Part shown: positions 24,801-33,553 of the stretch, one piece after another
How the letters are laid out: the number at the start of each line of letters is the position of its first letter
Numbering within the stretch: position 1 is the first letter of the stretch
Source: Scandinavium hiltneri
GTDB taxonomy: Bacteria; Pseudomonadota; Gammaproteobacteria; Enterobacterales; Enterobacteriaceae
Length of the DNA: 64,000 bases
Direction of reading: 5' to 3'
Assembly (NCBI RefSeq): GCF_024764835.1
Contig: NZ_JALIGE010000072.1
Coordinates: 1 to 64,000, forward strand
The notes under the pieces: generated by a model
Database searches by the model: none
What the model was told of the DNA's origin: nothing
Seen by the model: the letters and a program-made list of their open reading frames with translations, nothing else
Translations under genes and position numbers: made by a program

Positions 24801-25396
24801 TTGTCCGGGACATCACACACCGGCTGCTCGATACACTCCCCTGCCGGGTCAATGATAACCGCCTGCTCACCCAGCCAGCAGCGCACCCGTAGCTCTTCGG
24901 CGTTCTCCATACGGCTTTGATCCTGTGCCGTAATGTCATTGAGCTTATAGCCTTCACGAATAAACGTCGTTTTGCCGCTTTTTCTGCCGCCAATCACCAT
25001 GTACCAGGGCAAGCGATACAGGTACGACGGGGTGCCGAGCTGACGGTGAAGTTGGTGCTTCCAACTGCTGAGGTAGTGGTTTTGCTGTGCCACGTCCGCA
25101 CTTATCGGGTCGTCATGGTGCTTTGTCAGCTGCAGCTGCAGCTTTTCCAGATGCTGCACACGGGCCATAAATTTCACGGTCAACCAGCAGACACCCAGGA
25201 GCACGAGTAAGGCAGTCACCAGCCAGCGGCTGAGCAGCGTCTCTAAAGGATGGTATTCAGCGACTTTCCACTGGGGGCCGTAGATCCAGACCCAGGCAAG
25301 CGTGCCGCAGGCCAGCAGAAACATCACCAGCGGGATCGACGCTTTAAAGCGTGGAAGCGCGGGTTTCACGATGCGAATAAAAGACGGCAATTTCAT
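21875..25396 (-). CDS. tssM: TssM (IcmF), inner-membrane core of the T6SS
   Basis: A 1173-residue IcmF protein that forms the trans-envelope complex with TssL and TssJ. Two N-terminal membrane segments (SIPLVMFLLACGTLAWVWIY; WLVTALLVLLGVCWLTVKFM) precede a cytoplasmic NTPase-like domain with Walker A GGRKSGKTTF; a third segment lies near residue 450 (CSGVGTLVAVTLWGYWQYYY). The long periplasmic part ends in the TssJ-binding beta domain (SSSFDVRFRVDGGDMTYRVY). Length is normal for the family. It lies between tssA and the VasL gene. Confidence 0.93.
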   Translation of the reverse strand: MKLPSFIRIVKPALPRFKASIPLVMFLLACGTLAWVWIYGPQWKVAEYHPLETLLSRWLVTALLVLLGVCWLTVKFMARVQHLEKLQLQLTKHHDDPISADVAQQNHYLSSWKHQLHRQLGTPSYLYRLPWYMVIGGRKSGKTTFIREGYKLNDITAQDQSRMENAEELRVRCWLGEQAVIIDPAGECIEQPVCDVPDKALLNRCLWKSLLEWLLTERARQPLNGIILTVDLHPLLTANKIQRETYITDIHQRLLEVQLSLHIQVPLYVVFTKMDLLFGFGAMYQTLTKTQRDAILGVTFSMDASAWREELRQFWQQWITQLNNAMPDMMLQSVEAGQRSQLFSFTRQMQGLYDAVLQLLEGILYSGDHSHPLLRGVYLTSSQQRGQMDDVFTQSAAVQYHLAPQAFPTWPVADTSPYFSRSLFSKVLLAEPNLATENSLWLQRSQKRMLICSGVGTLVAVTLWGYWQYYYQRNYHAGQEVLSQAKNFLSVDMPAGEDRYGNLQLPLLNPVRDATLAYGDYRERSLFADMGLYQGNDVGPYVENTYLQLLQQRFVPALMSGLLEQLNAAPSGSEQKLEILRIMRMLEDGGGRNIPWVEQYMSTLWSQKFNGQRALQQQLMSHLDYALKHTDWHQSRELGDQYAIKSFVPYADPIHAAQRELSKLSIYQRVYQNLRIKAQESLPPALNLRDQIGAGFDDVFVPNDEELLTVPTFLTRKGLQNYFVKQNDQFIELTVMDSWVLNLTKNVEYSEADRKEIQRQVTEQYIGDYNATWRAAMNNLSVGEFEDLQQAINAIEQVISGEQPFRRALQTLSDNTRLPAVPDTLAGKEREKFLSQPDYTLLLRINREFDPETSVLVENGDKGSVLQSVYQKLTELHRYLLAIQNSPVPGKAALKAVQLRLDQNNSDPIFDVQQLAKNLPEPLNRWVGDLADQAWRVVMKEAISYLEVEWNGTIVKQYQTYLAGRYPFDPQAKEDVPLSEFERFFGPKGTLETFYQSNLKPFVENNLTADSDGQLLIREDVLEQLELAKKIRETFFSTQSGPGVQFALEPVTLSGNKRRSILNLDGQLLDYAHGPSNRAHLVWPNSMRTGVESKLTLVPNENDKSPRSLSFTGPWAQLRLINSGELTSVNSSSFDVRFRVDGGDMTYRVYVDESDNPFAGGLFSHFSLPDTLY

Positions 25397-25421
25397 GTGT
25401 ACTACTCCTGTTCCCTGGTTA

Positions 25422-26804
25422 TCACGGTGTTAACTGCCGTTGTTTTTCTGTCAGTAACGTCATCAATGCGGGTTCCCATTCCCTGAGTTGCAACTGTTCC
25501 CCCACCAGCATCAGGCTGTGATACTGCTGACAGGCAAGTGCCGTTAAGCCTGCTTTTTCCAACAGTTGCGCCCCCATGAGCTGGTTGTAAAAGCGCGATC
25601 GGGGTTCGTTTTGTGGCTGGCATTCCAGCCGTTGTAGCGCCGCCTCTAGCCCCTGCTGCTGATAGCAGTGCCAGATTTCGTCCTGTTCGAGCGTGCTGTT
25701 GTCCTGTGCCTCGCCTTTGTGCTGTTGCAGCCAGGCCGCCGTCTCTGGCGCGAGGAACGGTGTCATGTCAGCGAAGTGCAGCGTGCTCAGGCCGGGCAAT
25801 CTGGTCAGAAAAACAGTGAGTTCTTCCTGGATGGCCTGTGCCACCGCGACGTACCCAAGCTTTACGGCAATGCGGGCGGAAAGCGCATGGCCATCCAGCC
25901 AGTAAGGCACAAGCGTGAGGCTCTGTTCCACCTGCAGCCAAAGCGGCAAATCGGCATAAGGCAGACGGGCGAGATAATCTGCAATGCGATCGCTGGAGAC
26001 AGCCGCCAGCGGCGTGCGTCCGTCGCTTTGTGCCATGGGTAGTGCAATGATGGTTCCCCATACGGCATAGCGGCGCAGACGGTAACCCATCGCCACATCC
26101 GGATGGAGCTGGCAGAGGATGTCGGCCATTTTTAAAATGCTGTGACGCCATGCTTTTTCATTAGCGTTATCCACCGTCAGGCTGGGGATAACAGGTACTG
26201 GCGCATTCGCTGCTTCGCCCATCAGCGGACGTTCTTCGCCACGAGGTTCAGCTTCCATTACTTTCTCCGGCAGTCGCGCATAATGGTTGCGCAACGCGTC
26301 CACCTCTTTTGCCAGAACGGGCTCATGGGCATGCCAGAGCTGTGCCAGATGCGCCAGCAAGCTCTGGGCGAGATCCCGCTGGATGACATCCGTTTTCTGG
26401 CTGAAGCTGGTACTGGCGCTGTCGAACCGCTTGAGAATTTGCTGGGCAAAGCGGCGTTTGTGCATGACGTTGGCGGGGGCTGCGTGAGTCCAGAAATGCT
26501 CTATCCACGCGCTCAATAGTGAGATCGCCAGCAGCAGTTGCTCCGGTTCTCCGCCATGTTGCAGGGTGCGCAGTAGGTGGACCATTAGGCGGAAGTCTTT
26601 GCTTTTATGCACCAGCAGCGCGATAAGCCGCCGCTGTATGTCGTCCAGGTCCAGGGTGCTGTGCGCCAGGGATCCCAGTTTCACCATCTGGCCATCGAGG
26701 TATTCCCATTCCGGATCGTCATCCGCCAGCGCCAGTGCAACCTGCTCCGAGGTGAGCGGCGTGAGGAGTAATGCGTGCCAGGGATGTTGCGACGAGATAT
26801 CCAT
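25422..26804 (-). CDS. tssA: TssA, long VasJ-type cap protein
   Basis: 460 residues. TssA organises baseplate and sheath assembly in the cytoplasm. The N-terminal ImpA_N domain is clear (PWHALLLTPLTSEQVALAL; EWEYLDGQMVKLGSLAHSTL; SLLSAWIEHFWTHAAPANVM). The middle and C-terminal VasJ-type region (WRHSILKMADILCQLHPDVA; RSRFYNQLMGAQLLEKAGLT) marks it as the long form. It starts four bases after vasI ends and precedes tssM by 25 bases. It and the VasL gene give this cluster two ImpA_N proteins, a known pairing in enterobacterial T6SS. Confidence 0.88.
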   Translation of the reverse strand: MDISSQHPWHALLLTPLTSEQVALALADDDPEWEYLDGQMVKLGSLAHSTLDLDDIQRRLIALLVHKSKDFRLMVHLLRTLQHGGEPEQLLLAISLLSAWIEHFWTHAAPANVMHKRRFAQQILKRFDSASTSFSQKTDVIQRDLAQSLLAHLAQLWHAHEPVLAKEVDALRNHYARLPEKVMEAEPRGEERPLMGEAANAPVPVIPSLTVDNANEKAWRHSILKMADILCQLHPDVAMGYRLRRYAVWGTIIALPMAQSDGRTPLAAVSSDRIADYLARLPYADLPLWLQVEQSLTLVPYWLDGHALSARIAVKLGYVAVAQAIQEELTVFLTRLPGLSTLHFADMTPFLAPETAAWLQQHKGEAQDNSTLEQDEIWHCYQQQGLEAALQRLECQPQNEPRSRFYNQLMGAQLLEKAGLTALACQQYHSLMLVGEQLQLREWEPALMTLLTEKQRQLTP

Positions 26805-26808
26805 AAAC

Positions 26809-27480
26809 TTACCAGTGGCAGGCGTTGCGCAGAGGTTTCACAACCTCCGACAACTGCTCAATATTAAACGTCAGACGAGGAAATCCCCCTTCCACGCTCT
26901 CGATGGTCAGCGTTTTTGCGGGCATCAGACGTTTGATTTCGTCGATGCCAGCCAACCCCCGACTGGACTCCAGGAGGTAGCCGTTTTCACGTAAAAACCA
27001 CTGGGCAGCGAAATGGTCTTTGTCGGCAGCGAGTCTCACCGAGCCGTCTTTAGACTGCGTGGTGATAGCAATTTGCAAACGCGTAATGTTGTCAATGCAG
27101 CTAAACATCAGCACTGGCCGTGGCGGCGGAATACCCATCGCAGGGGTAGTGATCACAACAGTGGGGTTATTGCCCGCACCCTGCGTCACCAGAAAAGCGG
27201 TTGAGTGACGGGTGCGTCCTTTTTCCTGATCCATCGCTTTATGCCAGGCCGGGCCGCTACTGGTCTGGTTAATGGCGATTTCCGTGGCAGTGGAGAGTGC
27301 CTGGTCGTAACACGCCAGCCGCACCAGTGGCGACGTTTCCTCACGACAGCGCGTCACCTTCGCCAGTTTCTGCGTGACGGTCATCTCCCGTTCAGGATCC
27401 AGAGATACCCCCTGTTCCGCTGTCGGAAGCCACTGCCCAACATGGGCAATCAGTGCGGTAATCAATAGCCATGTGCTCAT
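26809..27480 (-). CDS. vasI: VasI/TagO family T6SS-associated protein
   Basis: 223 residues of the VasI family, a periplasmic accessory protein of some T6SS clusters with unsettled function. A short N-terminal signal segment (MSTWLLITALIAHVGQW) is followed by the family's Cys motif CREETSPLVRLACYD, and a beta-rich C-terminus (PVLMFSCIDNITRLQIAI; LTIESVEGGFPRLTFNIEQ). The ATG overlaps the stop of the regulator gene upstream, so both are translated together. The neighbours tssA and tssM are in the same operon. Confidence 0.8.
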   Translation of the reverse strand: MSTWLLITALIAHVGQWLPTAEQGVSLDPEREMTVTQKLAKVTRCREETSPLVRLACYDQALSTATEIAINQTSSGPAWHKAMDQEKGRTRHSTAFLVTQGAGNNPTVVITTPAMGIPPPRPVLMFSCIDNITRLQIAITTQSKDGSVRLAADKDHFAAQWFLRENGYLLESSRGLAGIDEIKRLMPAKTLTIESVEGGFPRLTFNIEQLSEVVKPLRNACHW

Positions 27481-28283
27481 ACTTCACACCTGTATTTCGT
27501 CAACTTGTAAGCCAGCGTACGAGGCGCAATCCCCAGGCTTTCCGCAATGCGGTTTTTGTCTTTTCCGTAAACGCGCATGCGCTGGGTCAGGATGGCGATT
27601 TCAAAAGCTTCGACCGCTTCGGGCAGGTCATCAATTTTGCTGTAGTCGTGGGAAAGTCCTGGCAACGTACTGAATTCCTCAGCCTCATGAAGCGTGGCAA
27701 GGAGTTCATCCATTTGCTTTTCGCGCAGCTGCTGGGAGGCAAACAAGGCGCGAATCTGGCTAAGTTGTATACGGAGCTGCTCAGATTCTTGCAATTTGAT
27801 CAGGCGATGCTGGAAGACGTAGCAGTAAACGCCAAAAATACCGTCGGGGTCCGCAAAGCGGGCGATCCGTTCGGCAATGATCGCAATGACCCCACAGGCT
27901 CGTCCGTGTAGATCAAACAGCGGCAAGGCGTACATCCCGCATCCCACAGGCATCTCCTGAACCAGTTCGCGAAAAATGCTATCTTCAATGCGTACGCCCT
28001 GCTGCAATGAGTCCCAGACCAGCGGCGAACCGTTGCGCAGCACCTGCACCAGCGGGTGGCTGATGTCGTCGATGTTGATGTTGATGTTCAGGTTCACCGT
28101 TTCGTAGCTGTTTTCATTGGGATGGAGATAGCAATCCAACCGTCTTTCGTTGGCATTGAACATCGCCACCATCAGGGTGCTGAAACGCAGGCGGTGGTGT
28201 TTTATCGCCAAAAAACGGTAGATCAGCTTCTCGATGGAGTTGTCATCCAGTAGCGCCAGCACGCTTTTAAGGCGCTGCCTCAT
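27477..28283 (-). CDS. VasH-like regulator lacking the AAA+ domain
   Basis: 268 residues. The N-terminal part is GAF-like (FSTLMVAMFNANERRLDCYL; MPVGCGMYALPLFDLHGRAC) as in VasH, the sigma-54 activator of T6SS genes. The C-terminus is a Fis-type helix-turn-helix (NRIAESLGIAPRTLAYKLTK). The central AAA+ ATPase of VasH (about 240 residues with GAFTGA and Walker motifs) is absent; a linker of about 60 residues joins the two. It can therefore not activate sigma-54 polymerase in the usual way. It overlaps clpV upstream and vasI downstream by 4 bases each. It may act as a sigma-70 regulator or DNA-binding repressor. Confidence 0.8.
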   Translation of the reverse strand: MRQRLKSVLALLDDNSIEKLIYRFLAIKHHRLRFSTLMVAMFNANERRLDCYLHPNENSYETVNLNININIDDISHPLVQVLRNGSPLVWDSLQQGVRIEDSIFRELVQEMPVGCGMYALPLFDLHGRACGVIAIIAERIARFADPDGIFGVYCYVFQHRLIKLQESEQLRIQLSQIRALFASQQLREKQMDELLATLHEAEEFSTLPGLSHDYSKIDDLPEAVEAFEIAILTQRMRVYGKDKNRIAESLGIAPRTLAYKLTKYRCEV

Positions 28284-30880
28284 GCCGCCTCCTCAACCTG
28301 TGCGGTAAACACGTTCCCCTCAACTGACAGCCTGATGCTGCGAATCGTTGAACCCGCCGCCATTTTTTGCAGCAACAGTAAAGAGACCGGAGGCAGTAAG
28401 GCACCGTCGATAATCGACTCCAGCATTCGGGCACCGTTTTCCGTACGCGTGGCGCGCAGCAGGATCTCGTCGATGACCTGCGGGTCAATCACCACGTCGG
28501 CGTTGAAACGCTGACGCAACAGGTTATCCAGTCGGTTCAGCTTGCCATGGATAATGGTTTGCAGCGTGGCCCGATCCAGCGGCAGATAGGGCACCACTTC
28601 CATACGGGCCAGCAAGGCGGGTTTGAAGAAGGCAGCCAGTTCCGGGTACAGCAACGCGTTGATTTGCTCCGGCTGCGCAGCGTTATCAACGATGGTCTGG
28701 TAGCCCAGATTGGAGGTGAGGAAAAACACCACATTTTTGCAGTCGATAATCCGGCCTTCGCCGTCTGCCAGTTCACCTTTGTCGAAAGCCTGGTAGAACA
28801 AGTTCAGCACGTCCGGGTGCGCCTTTTCCACTTCATCCAACAGCACCACGGAATAAGGCTTCTGGCGAATAGCCTCAGTCAGCACGCCACCTTCACCGTA
28901 GCCGACGTAGCCGGGCGGCGAGCCAATGAGGCGCGAAACGGTGTGTTTTTCCTGGAATTCCGACATATTGATGGTGGTGAGGTACTGGCGGCCGCCGTAC
29001 AGCAGGTCGGCGATTTGCAGCACCGTTTCGGTTTTTCCCACGCCGCTTGGCCCAACCAACAGGAAAGCCCCCATCGGGCGGCCAGGCCGACGCAGGTCTG
29101 CCCGTGCGGTGAGCAGGTGTTGATGCAGGCAATGGATAGCCGTGCTCTGGCCTTTGATCTGCTGCCCCAGATAGTCCGGCAATTCCGTGACCACCGTCAG
29201 TTCGCTTTGTGAAAGACGATTCAGCGGCACGCCCGTCCACTCGGCAATCACCGCCGCAATCTGGTGTTTATCCACATGCGGCGAAACGAGCATCTGGTGC
29301 TGTTGCAATGCTTCCAGCTCAATGCCCATCTCCGCCAGTCTGGCCGTCTGTTCGTCGCTGGCGCTCTCGTCCTGCGTCAGTAACTGCGACCTGAGATCGA
29401 TAATTTGCTGCACCAGGCGCTGCTGGGTTTCCCAGCTGGACTTCAATTCAGCAAGTTGCAGCTCAATGGCTTCTCGCTGCTGGCATAGTTCAATTAAACG
29501 CTCGTCCGGGCGACCGAGATTCAGCCGCTGCTCCCGCTCGAGGATCTGGATTTCCATCGCCTGCTGATGTAACTGCGTTTGCAACGCAGAAACCTGGCGA
29601 GGTGCAGAGGTCAAGTTAATTGCTACCCGCGCCGACGCAGTATCCAGCACATCAATAGCTTTATCCGGTAACTGGCGGCCAGACAGATAGCGGTCACTTA
29701 ACACGGCGGAGGCCTGGAGTGCTTCGTCGTCTATCAGTACGCCGTGCGCCTGTTCATAGAGTGTGCGCAGGCCGCGCATGATGATCGTCGCCTCTTCCGC
29801 GCTCGGTTCAGAGACGTTGACCAACTGGAAGCGGCGTGAAAGCGCGGCGTCTTTTTCAACGTATTTTTTGTATTCGCCCCAGGTCGTGGCGGCGATAGTT
29901 TTCAGCTCGCCACGGGCCAGGGCGGGCTTTAATAAGTTGGAGATGTCCAGTCCACCCTGCTGGTTTCCCGCGCCTATGAGAGTGTGAGCTTCGTCGATAA
30001 ACAAAATGACCGGCGTGGCGGACTGGGCGATTTCGGCCATGATGCCTTTGAAGCGTTTTTCGAATTCACCTTTCACTGCCGCACCGGCCTGTAGCGCCCC
30101 CAAATCCAGCGTCATCAGCTCGCAGTTCTGCAATTTCTGCGGCACCTCGTCCGCCACAATCCGCAGCGCCAGTCCTTCAATTAATGCACTTTTCCCTACT
30201 CCCGCCTCCCCGACGACAATCGGGTTGTTTTTGCGACGGCGGCAGAGAATATCGATCATCAGGTCGATTTCGGTGTCGCGGCACAGCACCGGGTCGAGCT
30301 TGCCGCTACGGGCCTGTTCGGTCATGTTACTGGCGTAACGTGCCAGTTGGCTTTCGCCGCCCAATGCAACCGGAGCGGTACCGTTCCCGATTTCAGCCGG
30401 AGGGATTTCGGCGGAGTCGCTGGTCCACTGCGCAAAGTTCAGCCGCAGCAGTTCGCGGTTTACGGGTGACAGCGCGCGGTTTGCGCCAGGTGTCAAATAG
30501 CGCAACGGGCTGAGCAGTAGCGTCAGGAACATTACGCCGCTGCGCAGTTGACCGTGTTCCATCTCTGTAGACGCCAGTAGCCAACTGTCCTGCAGCCATT
30601 CCACTAGCAGGGGTGAAAAACTCGGGTACGCCTGCGTCACTGTCTGGTAGCTGGCGATGCGCTGATCGAGCAAATCCTGTAACTCATCGAGCTCAACTCC
30701 GGCATGGTTCAGTATCAGTCGCACGTCGCTCAACGGGGTAGCGATCATCTGGCGTAACACCTGAGAGACGGTAATTTCCGCTTCCTGCTGGCTTACGCAA
30801 TGGGCCGCAGCGGCCTCCAGCGCATGGCGGGCAATCGGGTGCAGGCGGTTTACCAGAACAGGCAAATCAATCTGGATCAT
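28280..30880 (-). CDS. clpV: ClpV (TssH) ATPase
   Basis: An 866-residue Hsp100 AAA+ ATPase that disassembles the contracted TssB/TssC sheath. Start MIQIDLPVLVNRLHPIARHA at 30880 overlaps the tssL stop (ATGA); an in-frame start further up lies inside tssL and is rejected. An N-terminal Clp_N domain is followed by NBD1 (Walker A GEAGVGKSALIEG, Walker B VILFIDEAH), a coiled-coil middle domain, and NBD2 (Walker A GPSGVGKTETV, Walker B SVVLLDEVEKAHPDV). The two active ATPase modules look intact. Confidence 0.93.
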   Translation of the reverse strand: MIQIDLPVLVNRLHPIARHALEAAAAHCVSQQEAEITVSQVLRQMIATPLSDVRLILNHAGVELDELQDLLDQRIASYQTVTQAYPSFSPLLVEWLQDSWLLASTEMEHGQLRSGVMFLTLLLSPLRYLTPGANRALSPVNRELLRLNFAQWTSDSAEIPPAEIGNGTAPVALGGESQLARYASNMTEQARSGKLDPVLCRDTEIDLMIDILCRRRKNNPIVVGEAGVGKSALIEGLALRIVADEVPQKLQNCELMTLDLGALQAGAAVKGEFEKRFKGIMAEIAQSATPVILFIDEAHTLIGAGNQQGGLDISNLLKPALARGELKTIAATTWGEYKKYVEKDAALSRRFQLVNVSEPSAEEATIIMRGLRTLYEQAHGVLIDDEALQASAVLSDRYLSGRQLPDKAIDVLDTASARVAINLTSAPRQVSALQTQLHQQAMEIQILEREQRLNLGRPDERLIELCQQREAIELQLAELKSSWETQQRLVQQIIDLRSQLLTQDESASDEQTARLAEMGIELEALQQHQMLVSPHVDKHQIAAVIAEWTGVPLNRLSQSELTVVTELPDYLGQQIKGQSTAIHCLHQHLLTARADLRRPGRPMGAFLLVGPSGVGKTETVLQIADLLYGGRQYLTTINMSEFQEKHTVSRLIGSPPGYVGYGEGGVLTEAIRQKPYSVVLLDEVEKAHPDVLNLFYQAFDKGELADGEGRIIDCKNVVFFLTSNLGYQTIVDNAAQPEQINALLYPELAAFFKPALLARMEVVPYLPLDRATLQTIIHGKLNRLDNLLRQRFNADVVIDPQVIDEILLRATRTENGARMLESIIDGALLPPVSLLLLQKMAAGSTIRSIRLSVEGNVFTAQVEEAA

Positions 30881-31659
30881 TTTGGGCTTTCCTTGCTCAA
30901 TAAGTTGTTGAGTTGCTGCAATATATCCTGGCTCTGGGCATGCAGATTGAGGGCGTAAAACAGGTAAATCACCACCAGCAGCCCCACCCCGCCCCACAGA
31001 ACATGTTTGATGGACAGTCGCCTGATCAGTTGGTAGTGCCCACCTAAACGCCCCGGCTTTTGGTGCAGCACGGTGGCAGGCGCATCTCCCCGCAGCGGGT
31101 GGAGTTGGTGGTGCAGACGACTAAACAGGCGTTCAAATTCATCGCTGTTTCGCAGGGCTACTTTGTAGCGCCCGCGGTAACCCAGGCAGAAACAGAGGTA
31201 CATAAATTCCAGCAGATCCTGGTAGCGCTTCGGCTCCCCCATTAAGCGCTCCAGCAGGACGTAGACTTTCTCGCCACCCCAGGTTTCGTTGTGGAAATGC
31301 ACCAGCAACGATTGCTGCAGCCAATCGTTCTGCGAGTTCCAGCCGTGACCCAGTGCGGTTTCATCAATAAAGGTACAGAGCACATAGCGAAACGAGACGA
31401 TGGCCCCCGGCTCGTAGCCTTTGGTTTGCAGGAACTGTTCGGTGGCGCGAATATCCGCCACCACCTGCTGATAAAGCTTGTCCGGCAACGGCTGGTTTTC
31501 CATCTCTTTAAGGCGCAACACCATGCCAAGCAACGGCGTGGCGGCATCGACCATCGCATTCAGGCTTTCGCCACGCAGCGGGAGTTGGTATTGCCGGTAA
31601 GAGGCAACCGTATCCGGGGCCGCAAACAGCAGGTCGTGAGTGACCGCATCCGTTTTCAT
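30877..31659 (-). CDS. tssL: TssL (DotU/IcmH) inner-membrane protein
   Basis: 260 residues. TssL is a C-tail-anchored protein of the T6SS membrane complex, with a cytoplasmic hook that contacts TssK and TssM. The DotU core shows SLNAMVDAATPLLGMVLRLK, RYVLCTFIDETALG, HNETWGGEKVYVLLERL and FMYLCFCLGYRGRYKV. One membrane segment lies near the end (VLWGGVGLLVVIYLFYALNL). No peptidoglycan-binding extension is present. It shares one base with the tssK stop and overlaps clpV by 4 bases. Confidence 0.93.
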   Translation of the reverse strand: MKTDAVTHDLLFAAPDTVASYRQYQLPLRGESLNAMVDAATPLLGMVLRLKEMENQPLPDKLYQQVVADIRATEQFLQTKGYEPGAIVSFRYVLCTFIDETALGHGWNSQNDWLQQSLLVHFHNETWGGEKVYVLLERLMGEPKRYQDLLEFMYLCFCLGYRGRYKVALRNSDEFERLFSRLHHQLHPLRGDAPATVLHQKPGRLGGHYQLIRRLSIKHVLWGGVGLLVVIYLFYALNLHAQSQDILQQLNNLLSKESPK

Positions 31660-33005
31660 TAGCTACTCCTGATGGCCCAAAACTGCATGTCCAGTTCAGG
31701 GAACTCGCCTGAGACGTGGAAAGCGATAGCGTTGCTTTGCTGGATCTCTTTCCAGGCTGCACTCTGCCTGTCGAGCATGAAATAGGTGTAGCCAGAGTGG
31801 TAAGGCAGCTGGCGTGGGGCCGCAGAAAGCGCCACCAACGGCACTCCGGGGAGCTGCACGCTGACCAGCTCACGGATTTTCTCAAGCGTAGTGATTTTAG
31901 TTTGCTGCACAAACTGACGGCGGAGCTGCTCTTGAGGGATCTGCGCTCGCACAGCGAGCACGAAATCGGCGCTGCGCAGGAGATCCCGGTCGTTGATCGT
32001 CGCCACGCGAATACCATGCGCTTGCATATGCAGCTGGATGGACACCGCTCGCGGCGTCAGGACAGTGCTCAGCACCTGGCGCAGCGCCTGGAACAGCGGC
32101 TGGAAGGTATCGGTGAGATTATCGTGGTTATAAACCGGGAAGACTCCCGCTATGCGCGCCTCATCGGTAAAGGTTCGCAGCTCACCGCAAGTCTGCACCA
32201 ATTGGCAATAGAAATGCTGTGGATGTAGAACCGTCTGATGCGCCAGATGGGTAAACAGCGGTTGCATCCGGTTAAAGACCTGCAGCATCATAAATTCGGC
32301 GACATCGGCAATGCCCTGCTGGCCTGGGGAGCCGATGCGTTTAGCCAGCAGACGGGCCCGCTCGACCAAGGTCCCCTCCACTTCATCCATAAAGCTTTTG
32401 AGCGAGACGGAGACATTGAGCGTAGTGCAGGTCGGAATAAATTCTTCATCCAGGATCAACGCGCCGTCCGGGCGTTTTTCTTTGATACGGCACAACGGCA
32501 GCGCGGAGTACGCACTGAGATCTTCGGACCCCTGCATCAGACGCGGGGTAAGTTGCGCCAGCACTAATTGACTGACATCGCCCCCGTCAGTATGCAGATC
32601 CCGTACATCATCAAGATGCTCGCGGTAGCGAATAGTGCTCTGAGTCTGCCCCTGCTGGCCGACGACTTCGTTGATGGTGTCGTTGAGCATCGGCAGCGCC
32701 AGGTAGATATCCCGGCTGGCGGTGTCGTTACAGTTAAACACGTCCAACGGTTTCGGACAGTTGTCCTGATAAGGCATCTCAAAAATGGAGCCGTCAGGCA
32801 TGCTGCCGCTGGCGGCACTCACCCCAATGCGTCCGAGTTTTAACAACTCCTGGTTGATGGCCAGCGAGTGGAAACCGTAGCCATAGCTGTTTATCGTGGT
32901 GAAACGCTGATGCAGCTGATAGTCATTGTGCCGCTGCTGTTGCTGAAAGTGCTGGGGTTTGATAAACAACCCTTCGCGCCAGATCACCCTGTTTTTCGTT
33001 GGCAT
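31659..33005 (-). CDS. tssK: TssK baseplate protein
   Basis: 448 residues, normal for TssK, the trimeric receptor-binding-like subunit that ties the baseplate wedges to TssL/TssM. The N-terminal signature VIWREGLFIKPQHFQQQQR is typical. Further landmarks are SIFEMPYQDNCP, LVLAQLTPRLMQGSEDLSAY and the C-terminal VPLVALSAAPRQLPYHSGYT and YFMLDRQSAAWKEIQQSNAI. It begins 2 bases after tssJ and touches tssL, in the usual J-K-L order. Confidence 0.93.
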   Translation of the reverse strand: MPTKNRVIWREGLFIKPQHFQQQQRHNDYQLHQRFTTINSYGYGFHSLAINQELLKLGRIGVSAASGSMPDGSIFEMPYQDNCPKPLDVFNCNDTASRDIYLALPMLNDTINEVVGQQGQTQSTIRYREHLDDVRDLHTDGGDVSQLVLAQLTPRLMQGSEDLSAYSALPLCRIKEKRPDGALILDEEFIPTCTTLNVSVSLKSFMDEVEGTLVERARLLAKRIGSPGQQGIADVAEFMMLQVFNRMQPLFTHLAHQTVLHPQHFYCQLVQTCGELRTFTDEARIAGVFPVYNHDNLTDTFQPLFQALRQVLSTVLTPRAVSIQLHMQAHGIRVATINDRDLLRSADFVLAVRAQIPQEQLRRQFVQQTKITTLEKIRELVSVQLPGVPLVALSAAPRQLPYHSGYTYFMLDRQSAAWKEIQQSNAIAFHVSGEFPELDMQFWAIRSS

Positions 33006-33007
33006 AC

Positions 33008-33553
33008 TTATTCTTCCTCTTCCCTTAGCTCGATCTCGTTAGCCCTGATGTGGATCAAAATCTGGTAGTGCTGCCCGATGCTTTTGATTTTTATAGCCTT
33101 CTTCCACTCGCTGTGTTCCGCATCGGCAAACCAGGCCACCACGCCGATGTAGCGGGTTTTCTCTTCAAGCGTGATGGGGGACAGTGCTTTGTACTGGTCC
33201 GCCAGAAGGGTGTATTCCTGGTGGTCAAGGTAGTTTTTGCCGAGGGTCTTCTCCAGCGTGTCGGGGGTGAGCTGGTCGTGATCCGCCGCAAGCAGCTTCG
33301 AGTCTTCGCTCAGGTAGATGACGGCGAATTCAACGGATGTGGCCTCCCCCTCTGTATTCGGATTGGTGTCAGGTTCGGCCAGCAACACCATTCTCACGGT
33401 GGAAGGTTGTTCGGCTGGCACCCCAACAGGGACATCTGGATCCATAATCACTTCGCCGACTTTTTTTACCGCTTTCCATGCACTGCACCCCGTCAGTAAT
33501 AACGCCAGGCACAGCACCGAAAGCAGGCGGTAGTTTCTGGTGTGTTTTATCAT
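33008..33553 (-). CDS. tssJ: TssJ outer-membrane lipoprotein
   Basis: 181 residues. TssJ is the outer-membrane lipoprotein that holds the periplasmic end of TssM. A lipoprotein signal ends in the lipobox L-T-G-C with Cys at position 23 (SVLCLALLLTGCSAWKAVKK). The mature part has the transthyretin-like core (STVRMVLLAEPDTNPNTEGE; VEFAVIYLSEDSKLLAADHD; TRYIGVVAWFADAEHSEWKK). The acidic C-terminus (ELREEEE) extends slightly beyond the core. Overlaps the FHA gene by 4 bases (ATGA). Confidence 0.9.
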   Translation of the reverse strand: MIKHTRNYRLLSVLCLALLLTGCSAWKAVKKVGEVIMDPDVPVGVPAEQPSTVRMVLLAEPDTNPNTEGEATSVEFAVIYLSEDSKLLAADHDQLTPDTLEKTLGKNYLDHQEYTLLADQYKALSPITLEEKTRYIGVVAWFADAEHSEWKKAIKIKSIGQHYQILIHIRANEIELREEEE

